This document shows, piece after piece, positions 35,451 to 44,133 of a stretch of 64,000 nucleotides of DNA. Within the stretch, counting starts at the first letter, position 1. The number at the start of each line of letters is the position of its first letter. The stretch lies in contig NZ_JYBP01000003.1 in the NCBI RefSeq assembly GCF_000948285.1, positions 1,426,001 to 1,490,000 of the forward strand, read 5' to 3'. The notes under the pieces were generated by a model, which saw nothing but the letters and a program-made list of their open reading frames with translations, did no database searches and was not told the DNA's origin. The position numbers and the translations under genes are program-made. The stretch is from Geobacillus kaustophilus. Its GTDB lineage: Bacteria > Bacillota > Bacilli > Bacillales > Anoxybacillaceae.

Positions 35451-37378
35451 CCCGAGTTCGACAGTCACTAGGCAAACAAAATGCCTCTCGCCCCTTGATG
35501 CAAAAGGGACGAGAGGCATTTGGGCATACTTCGGGCGTGTATCTAGGTGCGAGGATGGATGCCTAGGATCTTCGGAGGAGGCTCCAGCCCTAGAGCCGCA
35601 AAGAGTTGCGCTTGTTTGGTCGTCAGTTCTGTTCGTTGATAAAGGTCGCCGTTTTTTGAAGAAAAATGTCCAAGCACGAGACGTTCACATTCGTCTCTTA
35701 CTTTCGGCCACGATTCATGGGTTCGGATCTCCACGATCCGAACTAACAAGAGAGCGAGCCAACTGAGTAGCACGTGCGCCCGAATGCGGTCTTCCAAGCG
35801 ATGATACATAGGCCGCAATTCCAATGTGGGCTTTAATGTTCGAAAGGCCTGCTCGATATCTACGAGCTGCTTATACCCGAGCGCGACATCCTCGGCAGAC
35901 AAGGTGTTATCGGATGTCCGGATGAGATATTTTCCGTCATACTTTTCGGCATCACGAACCGCCTGCTTGTCGATGCGAAGGGTTCCGTCCTTCAACTGGC
36001 GCAAGTATTTTCCATAGGAAGGATGGGAACGCAATCGGCAAGTAGCCTTATGATGAGCTTCGTTTGGGAGTTGGCGAAGCCCTTCTAACTCCTCTTTCAG
36101 CGATTCGAGCAGCTTTTCTCGCTCCTTGCGTTGGCGCTCGGCTTCGCTGGGATTGTACACGAGAACATAGCGCTGGCGCGCTTCTCCGTCGCCCACGATG
36201 ATTTCTTTGATATGCAAGTTCTCGCAAACTTGTTGGTAGCGCCCGCGACGGTTCAGGGCCTCTTTGACGGCGGCTTTGCCGGACCGCATTTTTTCGCCGA
36301 CAATGTAGTGTCCCCCGGCCTGTTGCAAGATTCGCAAATTCTCTTCAGACGAAAATCCGCGGTCCATCACGCTGATCACACGCCCAAGCTTCCAGCCAAT
36401 CAAGTCTTGTTTCACCTGTTTGATGACCGTCATATCCATCGTATTGCCAGGCCATACCCAAGCGCGAATGGGGACTCCTTCCCGGGTAACGGCCAGTCCA
36501 ATGACGATTTGGACCAAATCGGGACGCTTATCTTTGGAAAACCCCTGCTTTCGAAGCGATTCTCCTTCTGGTGTTTCGGATGGATCCACTTCGAAGTACG
36601 ACGAAGTCGTATCAAAGTAAATCAAATCGACGTCCAGGTTCAATAAATCGGCCACGGCATGGAACACTTGGCGTTCCAATTCCGGCTGCACAGCCAGCAG
36701 CTCATCCATCGCCCGGTACAACTGGTGGCTGGCGACTTGGGGAAGATGAGGGATATGCACGTCTTTCTCCACCCACTCCTCCATCGCCAACTTGCTTGAC
36801 GGATGAAGGGCACGATTCGCCACCATGGCAAAAATCAGCCGTTCCAACGGAATCTGATGATGTCGGGAGGCAAACAAGGAGTGGAGAATCTCTCCCAATC
36901 CCAGTTGTCTCCAGAGCTGATCCAAAAGCCAAGCGCCACCAAGGCGTTTGCTTGATTGAAACTGAAAGTCATCCGACACTTCTCCTGTCAACGTCTCGAT
37001 TTCCCAAGCCTGCTCAGGAGAAAGGAATCGCGAAATGCTTTTGGCCAGACGCTCCAAGACAGCGCGATCCACCTCGTCTTCGCGCCCAAACGAATAAATC
37101 ACCTTCGCTTTCGCATATTTGGCCTTCGGATCCCATTCGTTGTGAGCAAGCTGGAGATACGCCACGGTCGTTCCATCTTTGTTTTTGCGTGTTACTCGCC
37201 GTATGTACATGCCTATATTATAACCGATATTCAGCTGTTTTAAAAGTTAAAATAAACAAGTCGTGTGCCTATGAAATTCAGTGTTTTTTTCTAGGATCCG
37301 CATCGCGAAATCTTTGATATAACAGCATTTTGGCCATTTTCATTTGCCTAAAATGGCCTCAAAACTGTCGAACTCGGG
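35451..37378. mobile_element. IS1634-family insertion sequence
   Basis: The 1928-bp element has perfect 15-bp inverted ends CCCGAGTTCGACAGT and one transposase gene. No target duplication is found, and ISL3 coding sequence is missing at the junction, so an adjacent deletion accompanied or followed insertion. Confidence 0.85.
35543..37210 (-). CDS. IS1634-family transposase
   Basis: This 555-residue DDE transposase starts MYIRRVTRKNKDGTTVAYLQL, as IS1634-group proteins do. Visible catalytic-core segments are DLIYFDTTSSYFEVD (first Asp), VISVMDRGFSSEENL (second Asp) and YKQLVDIEQAFRTLK (Glu), with the IRAHVLLSWLALLL C-terminal signature. No frameshift or premature stop is seen, so the gene may be functional, and with both ends present the element may be mobile. 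Confidence 0.9.
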   Translation of the reverse strand: MYIRRVTRKNKDGTTVAYLQLAHNEWDPKAKYAKAKVIYSFGREDEVDRAVLERLAKSISRFLSPEQAWEIETLTGEVSDDFQFQSSKRLGGAWLLDQLWRQLGLGEILHSLFASRHHQIPLERLIFAMVANRALHPSSKLAMEEWVEKDVHIPHLPQVASHQLYRAMDELLAVQPELERQVFHAVADLLNLDVDLIYFDTTSSYFEVDPSETPEGESLRKQGFSKDKRPDLVQIVIGLAVTREGVPIRAWVWPGNTMDMTVIKQVKQDLIGWKLGRVISVMDRGFSSEENLRILQQAGGHYIVGEKMRSGKAAVKEALNRRGRYQQVCENLHIKEIIVGDGEARQRYVLVYNPSEAERQRKEREKLLESLKEELEGLRQLPNEAHHKATCRLRSHPSYGKYLRQLKDGTLRIDKQAVRDAEKYDGKYLIRTSDNTLSAEDVALGYKQLVDIEQAFRTLKPTLELRPMYHRLEDRIRAHVLLSWLALLLVRIVEIRTHESWPKVRDECERLVLGHFSSKNGDLYQRTELTTKQAQLFAALGLEPPPKILGIHPRT

Positions 37379-37923
37379 CTTATCATAAGGCGGTTCGCGC
37401 CCTGTTTCCATCTGCTTCGATTGTCATCGATAAGTACCATGTGGTTCAAAAAGTGACACAAGCCTTGGATCAAGCAAGAAAGGAATTTTCTCCATTGAAA
37501 AAGGCTCGATATCTTCTCTTGAAAGGCTGTGAAAAGCTTCGTAAGGACCAACGGCTTCGATTAGACGATATCTTGGAGGAGTATCCGGCACTTTCCATTG
37601 CTTATTATCTGAAAGAGTTGTTTCGGGATTTTTACCGAACCGATGGATATCATGAAGCAAAGGAACGCTTGGAAGAATGGATTAAGTTAGCCAAACAGAG
37701 CCCTTTTGCTTCTTTTCAGAAAGCAGCCAACACGCTTGAAAGGTGGAAGGAGCCTATTCTTTCCTACTTTTTGTGCCCATATACGAATGCCCGAATTGAG
37801 GGGACGAATCACAAGATCAAAAACATCAAACGCCGGGCATATGGCTATCGAAATCTAGAACGGTTTCGTTTGCGTGTATTTCTGGAGTGTACAGGGAACA
37901 CTACAGGCAGTCAGGCTGCTTAA
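37379..37923 (+). pseudogene. ISL3 transposase, C-terminal part
   Basis: About 180 codons resume at AYHKAVRALFP, part of the DDE core (IVIDKYHVVQKV), and end with the conserved NARIEGTNHKIKNIKRRAYG. The first catalytic Asp region is deleted, so the transposase is dead. Confidence 0.88.
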
Positions 37924-37930
37924 GCGCTCC

Positions 37931-38032
37931 CTTCTTCCGCTATCGGTATGATAGTTGGTAGAATGGAACCCGTCAAGGAAAGCACTTGACTGTTTCCATT
38001 CTACCAACTTCGTGGTCTGTATGCGGAAGAAG
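37931..38032. repeat. Long inverted repeat inside ISL3 copy B
   Basis: CTTCTTCCGC pairs with GCGGAAGAAG at the outside and GTTGGTAGAATGGAA with TTCCATTCTACCAAC inside (37954-37968 and 37994-38008). It lies between the transposase stop and the element's end and could stop read-in transcription. Confidence 0.7.
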
Positions 38033-38111
38033 GATCCTGACTGATGAACCTATTTCATCCAGCTAACATGTCTCTAGGATTGAGTAGAAATCACAGAAAA
38101 TGGTGAAGACC

Positions 38112-38337
38112 CAAAGTAGATTTATAAATCTTCCCTGTTTGCTTATCAACAACTTGTACTACACGTTGTTGTTTATTATCTTTTATGATTTCAATATTGA
38201 TGTCCTTGTTAGCATCCAAATTCTCAATTTTTTGCATCTCTAGGCTAGAATCAGTAGTCTCTGCATTAGCAAATAACGATACATTAGTTCCAAAGAAAAT
38301 AAGTGCAGCAAAAAAAAATTAGAAGAAATCTTTTCAT
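38112..38337 (-). pseudogene. 5' part of the secreted hydrophobic-tail protein, with poly-T frameshift
   Basis: ATG 38337 follows AAGGAGATG. Nine T residues in the signal-peptide codons put a stop 17 codons in; with eight T the frame reads MKRFLLIFFAALIFFGTN and continues to a cleavage site like LFANA-ETT, then a charged segment (DINIEIIKDNKQQRVVQV). It stays open into the ISL3 target duplication and joins the 3' part at 34973. The gene is therefore doubly broken, by an IS and by a homopolymer shift (or a sequencing error there). Confidence 0.72.
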
Positions 38338-38474
38338 GATTATTCATCTCCTTTTGTATGAAAAACGATTTTGTTATGGGACCACATTTATCTAAAAATA
38401 ATGAATCCACGTGAGACTACTTTCATGCTTAGATGGGGAACGAAATCTTCTCATGAGTGTTTTTACAAAAATCT

Positions 38475-38753
38475 TCATCTCATATACTCAACAGATATAA
38501 CTGCTAAATACATGATAAGACCAACAACTAGTATGACAGCTAACAATTTTCTATCAGATATGTCGTTTGTAAAATTTATCTTTATAATAATTCCCAATAA
38601 AAAAGCAAGTACCGCAGTAAGGATAATAGGAAAAATTGAAATGATATTAAACGTTTTTAGAGATTCATAGTGATTAATACCCCACAATGTTACGAAATAT
38701 AAACAAAAATAAAAACATGCGCTTATTATCGTAAACAATATAGCTTTTTGCAT
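38475..38753 (-). CDS. Small membrane protein, 92 residues, unknown function
   Basis: The protein has three hydrophobic segments (about residues 4-26, 38-60 and 70-88) with charged connectors (NHYESLK, NFTNDISDRK). GGGGGGA precedes ATG 38753. It belongs to no family I recognise. It lies between the split secreted-protein gene and IS4 copy 1 on the same strand and is AT-rich like them. A membrane immunity or accessory protein is possible but unproven. Confidence 0.6.
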   Translation of the reverse strand: MQKAILFTIISACFYFCLYFVTLWGINHYESLKTFNIISIFPIILTAVLAFLLGIIIKINFTNDISDRKLLAVILVVGLIMYLAVISVEYMR

Positions 38754-38867
38754 TATCCCCCCCCTCTCTGTTATCTCTATACAAGTCGACTATAAATACA
38801 ACATGGCAAGTGATCGACAGGATGTAAAGCAAAATGGCAAGTTGTATAGTTCGTAAAATAATCATAA

Positions 38868-40229
38868 CTGTAGTTGAGCAATTTTTATAACAATAATTAC
38901 CATGTAAAAAGAGACAAACAGGGTACCCCTTATGCCACGTGGAGCTGTGTTTTCACGGCGTCAATAGGAATATTTTGTTTTGCTGCGCTGTAAATGAACT
39001 CCACGAGGCTATGTCCTTTTCTCTTGCGCAGGAGATCGAGCCCATCAGAAAAATCGCTGTTCGACTCGAACATACTGTACACGTAAGTCAGCTGCACCAA
39101 GATCCAGTAGCGTTTCACCGCCCGAACTTGACGAACACGGTATCCATCGAGTTTCAGCTGATCTTTCGCTTGTCGAAAAAAGCATTCGATCGACCAACGC
39201 TCGGCGTAGTAGCGCAAGATGTCTTCGTCGCTTAACTCCCGATCAGTGCTCAAGACGCAATGAAGATGTTCGGGTGTCATCGGTTGATCGGCTTTCCAAA
39301 CCAGCAGCACCACCGCATCATCGAGACCGTTGAGCGCTCCTTCGCAGCGATAGACGCGATAACGCTCTTCTCCCACCGTGACGAGGCGAGTGTCGTCTGG
39401 TTCGATGGAGCGGCTCAACTGCTTCGCTTGAACGGCGATGCCGTTCGGATAGAGAATGCGGTTCGTTTTGAGCATCGCGATGACATGGAATCCTTTTTTC
39501 AGACAAGCTTCCACGAGCGCTTTCGATGGATACCAAGAATCCATCAGCACATAAACGGGACGGCGTACATCCAACGAAGAAAGCATCTCGATCGCGAGTT
39601 CTCCTTTGCTTTTTCCCGCCGTCTTATCATAAAGGCGGAAGGCAAAGGGAAACGCCTGGGTTGCAGTATGAACCATAAGCCAAACAAGAGAATGTCCCCC
39701 GATCGACTTTTTCTCTGTATGAGAATAGTGCCAATCATACCCTTGAATGGCGTTTGTTGCCGTGGCGAGGGCTTCGTTTTTTGGCAAATCGTATCGTCGA
39801 TCGAAACAAAAATGGGTTGATTCTCTCGTTTCGCGCTTCGTTCGACGCGACGAAGGATCCACTGCTGGAGTTTGCGAAGCAATGTTTCTTCATCCCACGG
39901 ACTTTTCGTGAAAAAATGGCTCAGTGTCGTGCGATGATTCGGGTGAAAACTCCCATGATGGAGATCGGTCAATGTTCCCGAAAAGCCCTTTGTCATCATT
40001 GCATCCACGATATGAACGAGATGCTTCATGACTGGTTTCGAGAAATAAAGTGACAACCCTAACATCGTGAAAAACTTGTGAATTCCTTGGTGATGTGCTA
40101 ATCTATTCATGAGACATGAACCTCCTTGTGAATGGTTTGATGACACATCTATTCTAACCAAGGAATCGGGTTCATGTCTCCTTTTTTGTTTTGATGTAAA
40201 TTTATGTTAGTGATTTTGCTCATCTACAG
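38868..40229. mobile_element. IS4-family element, copy 1
   Basis: The 1362-bp element has ends CTGTAGTTGAGCAA and CTGTAGATGAGCAA in inverted orientation. It is the same length as copy 2 at 58066 and lies in the opposite orientation. No target duplication is visible. Confidence 0.85.
38930..40110 (-). pseudogene. IS4-family transposase, frameshifted (copy 1)
   Basis: This DDE transposase of about 394 residues starts at ATG 40110 behind AAGGAGG. First-Asp region: VSIDDTICQKTKPS; later YVLMDSWYPSKALVEA and the YAERWSIECFFRQAKDQLK glutamate segment. One G is missing in the CCACGG run near 39767 compared with CCACGGG in copy 2, shifting the frame after KPSPR. The two halves together are otherwise complete. 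Confidence 0.88.
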
Positions 40230-40242
40230 TTATTTAATTTTT

Positions 40243-40338
40243 TTACCGTTTTCTCACGAATTTAAAAACCATAAAAACAGCTAAAATAACGACACCTATA
40301 AAAAGGTAACCTAAAATAGACGTAATGGTAGTCAGCAT
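40243..40338 (-). CDS. 31-residue single-span membrane peptide
   Basis: ATG 40338 has AAAGGAG eight bases upstream and encodes MLTTITSILGYLFIGVVILA and a basic tail ending RKR. It would be a one-helix, positive-inside peptide. It starts 19 bases after the stop of the broken secreted-protein gene, so the pair looks like an operon. Too short for homology; type I toxin, small regulatory or immunity peptide are all possible. Confidence 0.5.
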   Translation of the reverse strand: MLTTITSILGYLFIGVVILAVFMVFKFVRKR

Positions 40339-40356
40339 GTCCCATTCTCCTTTTCG

Positions 40357-40596
40357 CTAATTGGTACCGGTATACAATGTTTGATTCTTCACACGAGCAT
40401 ATAAATAAATAGTCCATTCTCCACCCCAAATGCTATTGAGGGTTAGATGATATCTAGCTTCGGCTGGTAAAGTATATGTTTCTGTTTTTCTAAGAATAGA
40501 GACCAAATCTTTTTTAACAGTGTAAGGCGGAGTTATAAAATACCACCCATTATAAGCTCGCGTTATTGTGGCTAACCCAGTACTACTATATAGATG
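40357..40596 (-). pseudogene. 3' part of a multiply interrupted secreted protein gene (DUF5626-like?)
   Basis: About 79 codons end with the stop at 40357. The segment is rich in aromatic and Thr residues (ATITRAYNGWYFITPPYT; LNSIWGGEWTIYLYARVKNQ), looking like a small secreted beta-sandwich. It continues the pieces at 40833-40917, 42531-42639 and 43962-44125. The alternating W/Y/T pattern brings DUF5626 to mind; weak evidence. The junction with the upstream piece across the structured insertion is not restored cleanly. Confidence 0.6.
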
Positions 40597-40832
40597 CAAT
40601 TTGAAGCTTTAACATTTGCAGCATTTACCAAGCATTTGCTCGACTGTCGGGCGACCGAACAACGCCGCTTCCAGCCCCATGTATGGGTCTGTTGAAGCGG
40701 GTGGTTGTTCGGTCTTCCGTCACGCCAGGGCGTGACGGAGGCAAGCCACAGGCTTGCCTTCGACAGTCGAAAAATGGACAAACAACTTTTCCGTCAAGGA
40801 TGTGTTAAACTTTTTCGTTGCCTCTATATAAT
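40597..40832. mobile_element. Structured ~236-bp insertion with cloverleaf fold
   Basis: Nothing here codes for protein. Four helices fold as a junction: outer CGACTGTCG (40641-40649) with CGACAGTCG (40761-40769), and a long arm 40653-40674 with 40689-40714. Two short arms follow, CCGTCACGCC/GGCGTGACGG and GGCAAGCC/GGCTTGCC. It interrupts the secreted-protein gene. The lack of a clear target duplication and the hairpins suggest an IS200/IS605-type passenger (PATE or HEARO-like), which is inference. Confidence 0.55.
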
Positions 40833-40917
40833 ATTAATATCCACATAAAAATGATAATTGACAGTTCCAGAATACCAATAAATCTTCCAAGTACTATTCC
40901 CTGTACCGATTTTATAT

Positions 40918-42530
40918 GTAACTATTCAGCCACCTCATAAAGTGAGCTGAATATTTTTTGGTTTTCCTGTCTATGATGTGAATATTGATAGACAAGGAGG
41001 TGAATCGCATGTTGACGGTACAACAAGCTGTATTTACGGTTGAGAGTTTAATGGGCAAAGTCCAACAACAAAAACAGCTCATTCATCAACTCATTCAAGA
41101 AAATGAACATTTGCGTCAAGAAAACAAACAGCTACGCAAAGAAAATGAACAACTGAAGTATCGTGTTCAAGAGCTGGAAGCACGCACGAAAAAAAACAGC
41201 TCTAATAGCCATCTGCCCCCATCTTCCGACCGTTTTGAGAAAAAGCGTTCCTCCCGCGAGCCGTCTGGCAAAAAGCCTGGCGGACAGGAGGGACATGAGG
41301 GAACGACGCTCCGTCAAGTGGAACATCCACATCATCGTGTCGTCCATCGCGTACATACGTGTCAAGGATGCGGGTCTTCTTTGCGTGACGTAAAACCGTT
41401 CAAAGTCGATGTCCGTCAAGTGTTTGATCTGCCTCTCGTGACGATGGAAGTGACACAACATGAACGCGAAGTGAAATCATGTCCACATTGCCGATGCGTG
41501 CAACAAGCCGAGTTCCCATCACACGTCACCAATCATGTGCAATATGGTCCACGGATCACGGCGCTTGTCGTGTATTTATACAACATACAAATGATTCCAT
41601 ATCAACGTTTACGTGACATGATGGAAGAGCTATATCAACATCCGATCAGCACAGGAACACTTGTCAATATGGTCAAACGAGGTCGCGAAGCACTCGAACC
41701 AAACATGGACATCATCGAGGAAGCATTGCTTCAATCGGACATCTTGCATGTCGATGAAACGAGCTTGCGGATCGATGGCAAACAGGCCTGGGTTCATGTC
41801 GCCTGTACATCCGCATATACGTACTTAGCTCCTCACGCTTCTCGTGGAAAGAAAGCAACCGATGAAATCGGGATTCTTCCACGATATAAAGGAACGATGA
41901 TGCATGATGCATTCGGTACATACCCGAGATACACCGAAGCCACACATGCCCTTTGTCATGCCCATCATGTACGTGGCTTGAAAGGATTCATCGAACAAGG
42001 GCATACATGGGCAAAACGGATGACCACGTTTCTATTAAATGCCAAACAAGTGGTCGAACAACATGGCGGCTTTCTTCCTGAAGAAGAAGCGAAACGTTGG
42101 GAGCGCGTGTATGATCGCATACTCGAGAAAGCCAACCATCAGTTGGAAGGGATGACACCGTTGCCGAAAAAAGCGCTCTCCTTCGTTCGGCGACTTCAAA
42201 AACGAAAGGAAGAAGCGCTGCGCTTTTTGCGTGAAGCCCACGTTCCCTTTGACAACAACCAAGCCGAACGGGATCTTCGCATGGTCAAAGTCAAAGAGAA
42301 CATCTCGGGTACATTTCGTCAGGAAACGTTCGCGCAGTCGTTTTGCATCGCAAGGAGCATCGTTTCCACACTCACCAAGCACGAAAAAAACGTGTGGGAC
42401 TCGTTGTGTCTTCTGTTGACAGGCGAAACGATAGATCGTGTTCTTTCCGCTACGTAGGGCATTTTCTATGACAGAAATGCCCTATTTGTGCTGGGCTACT
42501 TTACACACTAGCATCGAGGTGAATAGTTAC
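40918..42530. mobile_element. IS66-family element, ISBst12-like
   Basis: The 1613-bp element has ends GTAACTATTCAGCC and GTAACTATTCACCTCG (inverted) and perfect 8-bp duplications TTTTATAT (40910-40917, 42531-42538). It has a single tnpC-like gene without tnpA/tnpB, as in the ISBst12 subgroup. Confidence 0.93.
41009..42457 (+). CDS. IS66-family transposase (TnpC-like)
   Basis: This 482-residue protein has an N-terminal coiled coil (QENEHLRQENKQLRKENEQL), the SSNSHLPPSSD linker, a zinc finger (CQGCG ... CPHC) and the IS66 DDE core: LHVDETSLRIDGKQAW, the MMHDAFGTYPRY segment, and VPFDNNQAERDLRMVKVK with the catalytic Glu. ATG 41009 follows AAGGAGGTG; an ATG 24 bases earlier is too near the end. 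No lesion is visible, so this element may still be active. Confidence 0.93.
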   Translation: MLTVQQAVFTVESLMGKVQQQKQLIHQLIQENEHLRQENKQLRKENEQLKYRVQELEARTKKNSSNSHLPPSSDRFEKKRSSREPSGKKPGGQEGHEGTTLRQVEHPHHRVVHRVHTCQGCGSSLRDVKPFKVDVRQVFDLPLVTMEVTQHEREVKSCPHCRCVQQAEFPSHVTNHVQYGPRITALVVYLYNIQMIPYQRLRDMMEELYQHPISTGTLVNMVKRGREALEPNMDIIEEALLQSDILHVDETSLRIDGKQAWVHVACTSAYTYLAPHASRGKKATDEIGILPRYKGTMMHDAFGTYPRYTEATHALCHAHHVRGLKGFIEQGHTWAKRMTTFLLNAKQVVEQHGGFLPEEEAKRWERVYDRILEKANHQLEGMTPLPKKALSFVRRLQKRKEEALRFLREAHVPFDNNQAERDLRMVKVKENISGTFRQETFAQSFCIARSIVSTLTKHEKNVWDSLCLLLTGETIDRVLSAT

Positions 42531-42639
42531 TTTTATATGAAGCTAAAGCTGACATAATTTTGTCATTTGACCCTACCGAGAGCACAGGTTCAATACCAAG
42601 AGTCCCTAGGTACTCACCATTTTCATTATAAATTTTTTG
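42531..42639 (-). pseudogene. Middle part of the interrupted secreted protein gene
   Basis: These bases lie between the IS66 and ISL3 elements. Joining them across the ISL3 target copy (ATTTTTTG) and the IS66 target copy (TTTTATAT) keeps one open frame: KIYNENGEYLGTLGIEPV, then SALASYKIGTGNSTWKIYW, running into 40917-40833. Confidence 0.75.
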
Positions 42640-43961
42640 GGCTCTTCACCACAAGTTGTACTTGATGATTTAAGATCGGTGTGCATAGCGAAAATAGAGG
42701 GTACAAAAAATGCGAATTTTCCTGTATGGTAAAGGTGACCAAACCAAACCATTGGAGGAAAATTCGCATGTACGCTCAGTTTATCAAAGAACTTATCGAT
42801 TTACCAGATGTTTTGATTCAAAAGGTGCGAAAAGAAGGAGATCGTTGGATTTTCGAACTTTCTCTACCTGAACAATGCTCGGCTTGAAACGCACGATCAA
42901 AATGACAGGAAAAAAGAAGCAATGGATGCATGGCTATGCTCAACGAATCGGGATTTTTTGGATTGAACTCCCTGTCGAGCGCAGACGTTGTAGTACGTGT
43001 GGCATGACGTTCAGCACGTCTTATCCAGGAATCTCCCCTCCAAGTGTGGCAACAGACGCTTTTCAGCAATGGGTGGCGCAATCTTGCATCGGGACATCCA
43101 TTCAGGCAGTAGCTCGGATGCTCAAACTCCCTTACACGACCGTGGAACGTTGGTTTTATACCCATGCCCCTTCCTTCCTATCGAATGATATCCAACCAAA
43201 GGCGGTTTGTGTCGATGAATTTGCCTTTCGAAAAGGGCATGACTACGCAGTGGCGATCATGGATGCCGAGACGGGAGAAGGGTATGCCATCGAAGCTGGA
43301 AAGAACGAGGAAGCCATCAGACGTGCGTTGGCGCATGTGTCTCGTTCTGTTCAGTATGTCGTAAGCGATTTAGCCCCAGCGATGAAAAAAGCCATTCAAG
43401 GGGGTTGCCCAGAGGCGACACACGTGGTCGATTATTTCCATGTCATTCAGCTGTTTACGGATGCTTTAGATCGTTGCCGCAAATATGTAGACAAAGGAAG
43501 CAAGAAACACGGAAATGTTCGTTACGTTTGCCGTTTATTGAGCACATGCCCAGAGAAATTGACGGAGGAAGAACGTCAAATCGTACGAGAATGGTGTAAT
43601 GAAAGCGATGACTTAAAGTCGGTCTACCAATCGCTCCAACATTTTCGTTATGTGTCCAAAAGCAAAGACGAGCAACAGGCGAAACGACGTTTGGAGTCTT
43701 GGATTCATCGGTATTCGTTTTGTCCTTGTTCGGTTGTGCGCGCGATTGCAAAAGCGCTCGTCAAGCGAACAGAAGAAATCGTTTCTTGCATTTTATCCCC
43801 TTACTCGAATGGGAAAATGGAAGGAACGAACAACAAGATCAAGCTGATCAAACGTCGAGGATATGGATACAGAAATATCCAGCGTTTTGCATTACGGGTT
43901 CGGTTAGAAACGACTAACATACTTTAATGGCAGGTGCAAGTACATCTTTTGGTGATGAACC
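42640..43961. mobile_element. ISL3-family element, copy A
   Basis: The 1322-bp element has ends GGCTCTTCACCACAAGTTGT and (inverted) GGTTCATCACCAAAAGATGT, with perfect 8-bp duplications ATTTTTTG. Its right end matches those of the 153-bp MITEs, making this type of element their likely source of transposase. Confidence 0.93.
42768..43927 (+). pseudogene. ISL3 transposase with one frameshift
   Basis: The first frame runs MYAQFIKELIDLPDVLIQKV to LPEQCSA, then hits TGA exactly where the second zinc-finger cysteine codon should be; one base is missing. The second frame carries the rest: CSTCGMTF finger, helix-turn-helix (IQAVARMLKLPYTTVERW), CVDEFAFRKGHDYAV, YVVSDLAPAMKKAI, VDYFHVIQ and NGKMEGTNNKIKLIKRRGYG. 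Total about 385 codons. Confidence 0.88.
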
Positions 43962-44125
43962 ATTTTTTGTTCTTGTCGTTTTAATAAAGATAAGTCAAAT
44001 TGTGTTTGTGAAGCTCTAATAAACTCATTATGTTCTTCTGCGGCTTTCACAGGTGTTTGGGAAACGACAAAAGATAATGTAGAAAATACTAAAACAAACG
44101 ACAGGATCATAAAAATTTTCCTCAA
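43962..44125 (-). pseudogene. 5' part of the interrupted secreted protein gene (signal peptide)
   Basis: From a TTG at 44125 the frame gives a signal peptide (IFMILSFVLVFSTLSFVVSQ, then TPVKA-AEEH) and about 25 mature residues up to the ISL3 copy A duplication. The original ribosome site GAGGGGAG now lies beyond the 153-bp MITE inserted at the run of eight A (44126-44133, repeated at 44287-44294). Removing MITE, ISL3 and IS66 restores one frame of ~114 codons. Confidence 0.72.
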
Positions 44126-44133
44126 AAAAAAAA

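Larger units (their letters stand above)
34974..38111. mobile_element. ISL3-family element (copy B) interrupted by an IS1634-family element
   Basis: The left end reads GGTTCATCACCAAATTTTGT; the right end read inward is GGGTCTTCACCATTTTCTGT. Perfect 8-bp target duplications AAAGTAGA flank it (34966-34973 and 38112-38119). The transposase gene is split at 35450/37379 with about 100 central codons missing. A 15-bp inverted repeat in a large hairpin lies near the right end. Confidence 0.92.

Noticed and set aside
38371-38670. Plus-strand 99-residue frame
   Set aside because: It is antisense to the better-supported 92-residue membrane protein gene with a G-rich ribosome site.
38674-38865. 63-residue frame upstream of the 92-residue membrane protein gene
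   Set aside because: It begins at the edge of IS4 copy 1 and overlaps the next gene out of frame. It might be the tail of a lost gene, but there is too little to support it.
40641-40769. tRNA gene from the cloverleaf shape
   Set aside because: Arm lengths are wrong, there is no anticodon loop of seven, no T-loop GTTCRA and no CCA-type acceptor.
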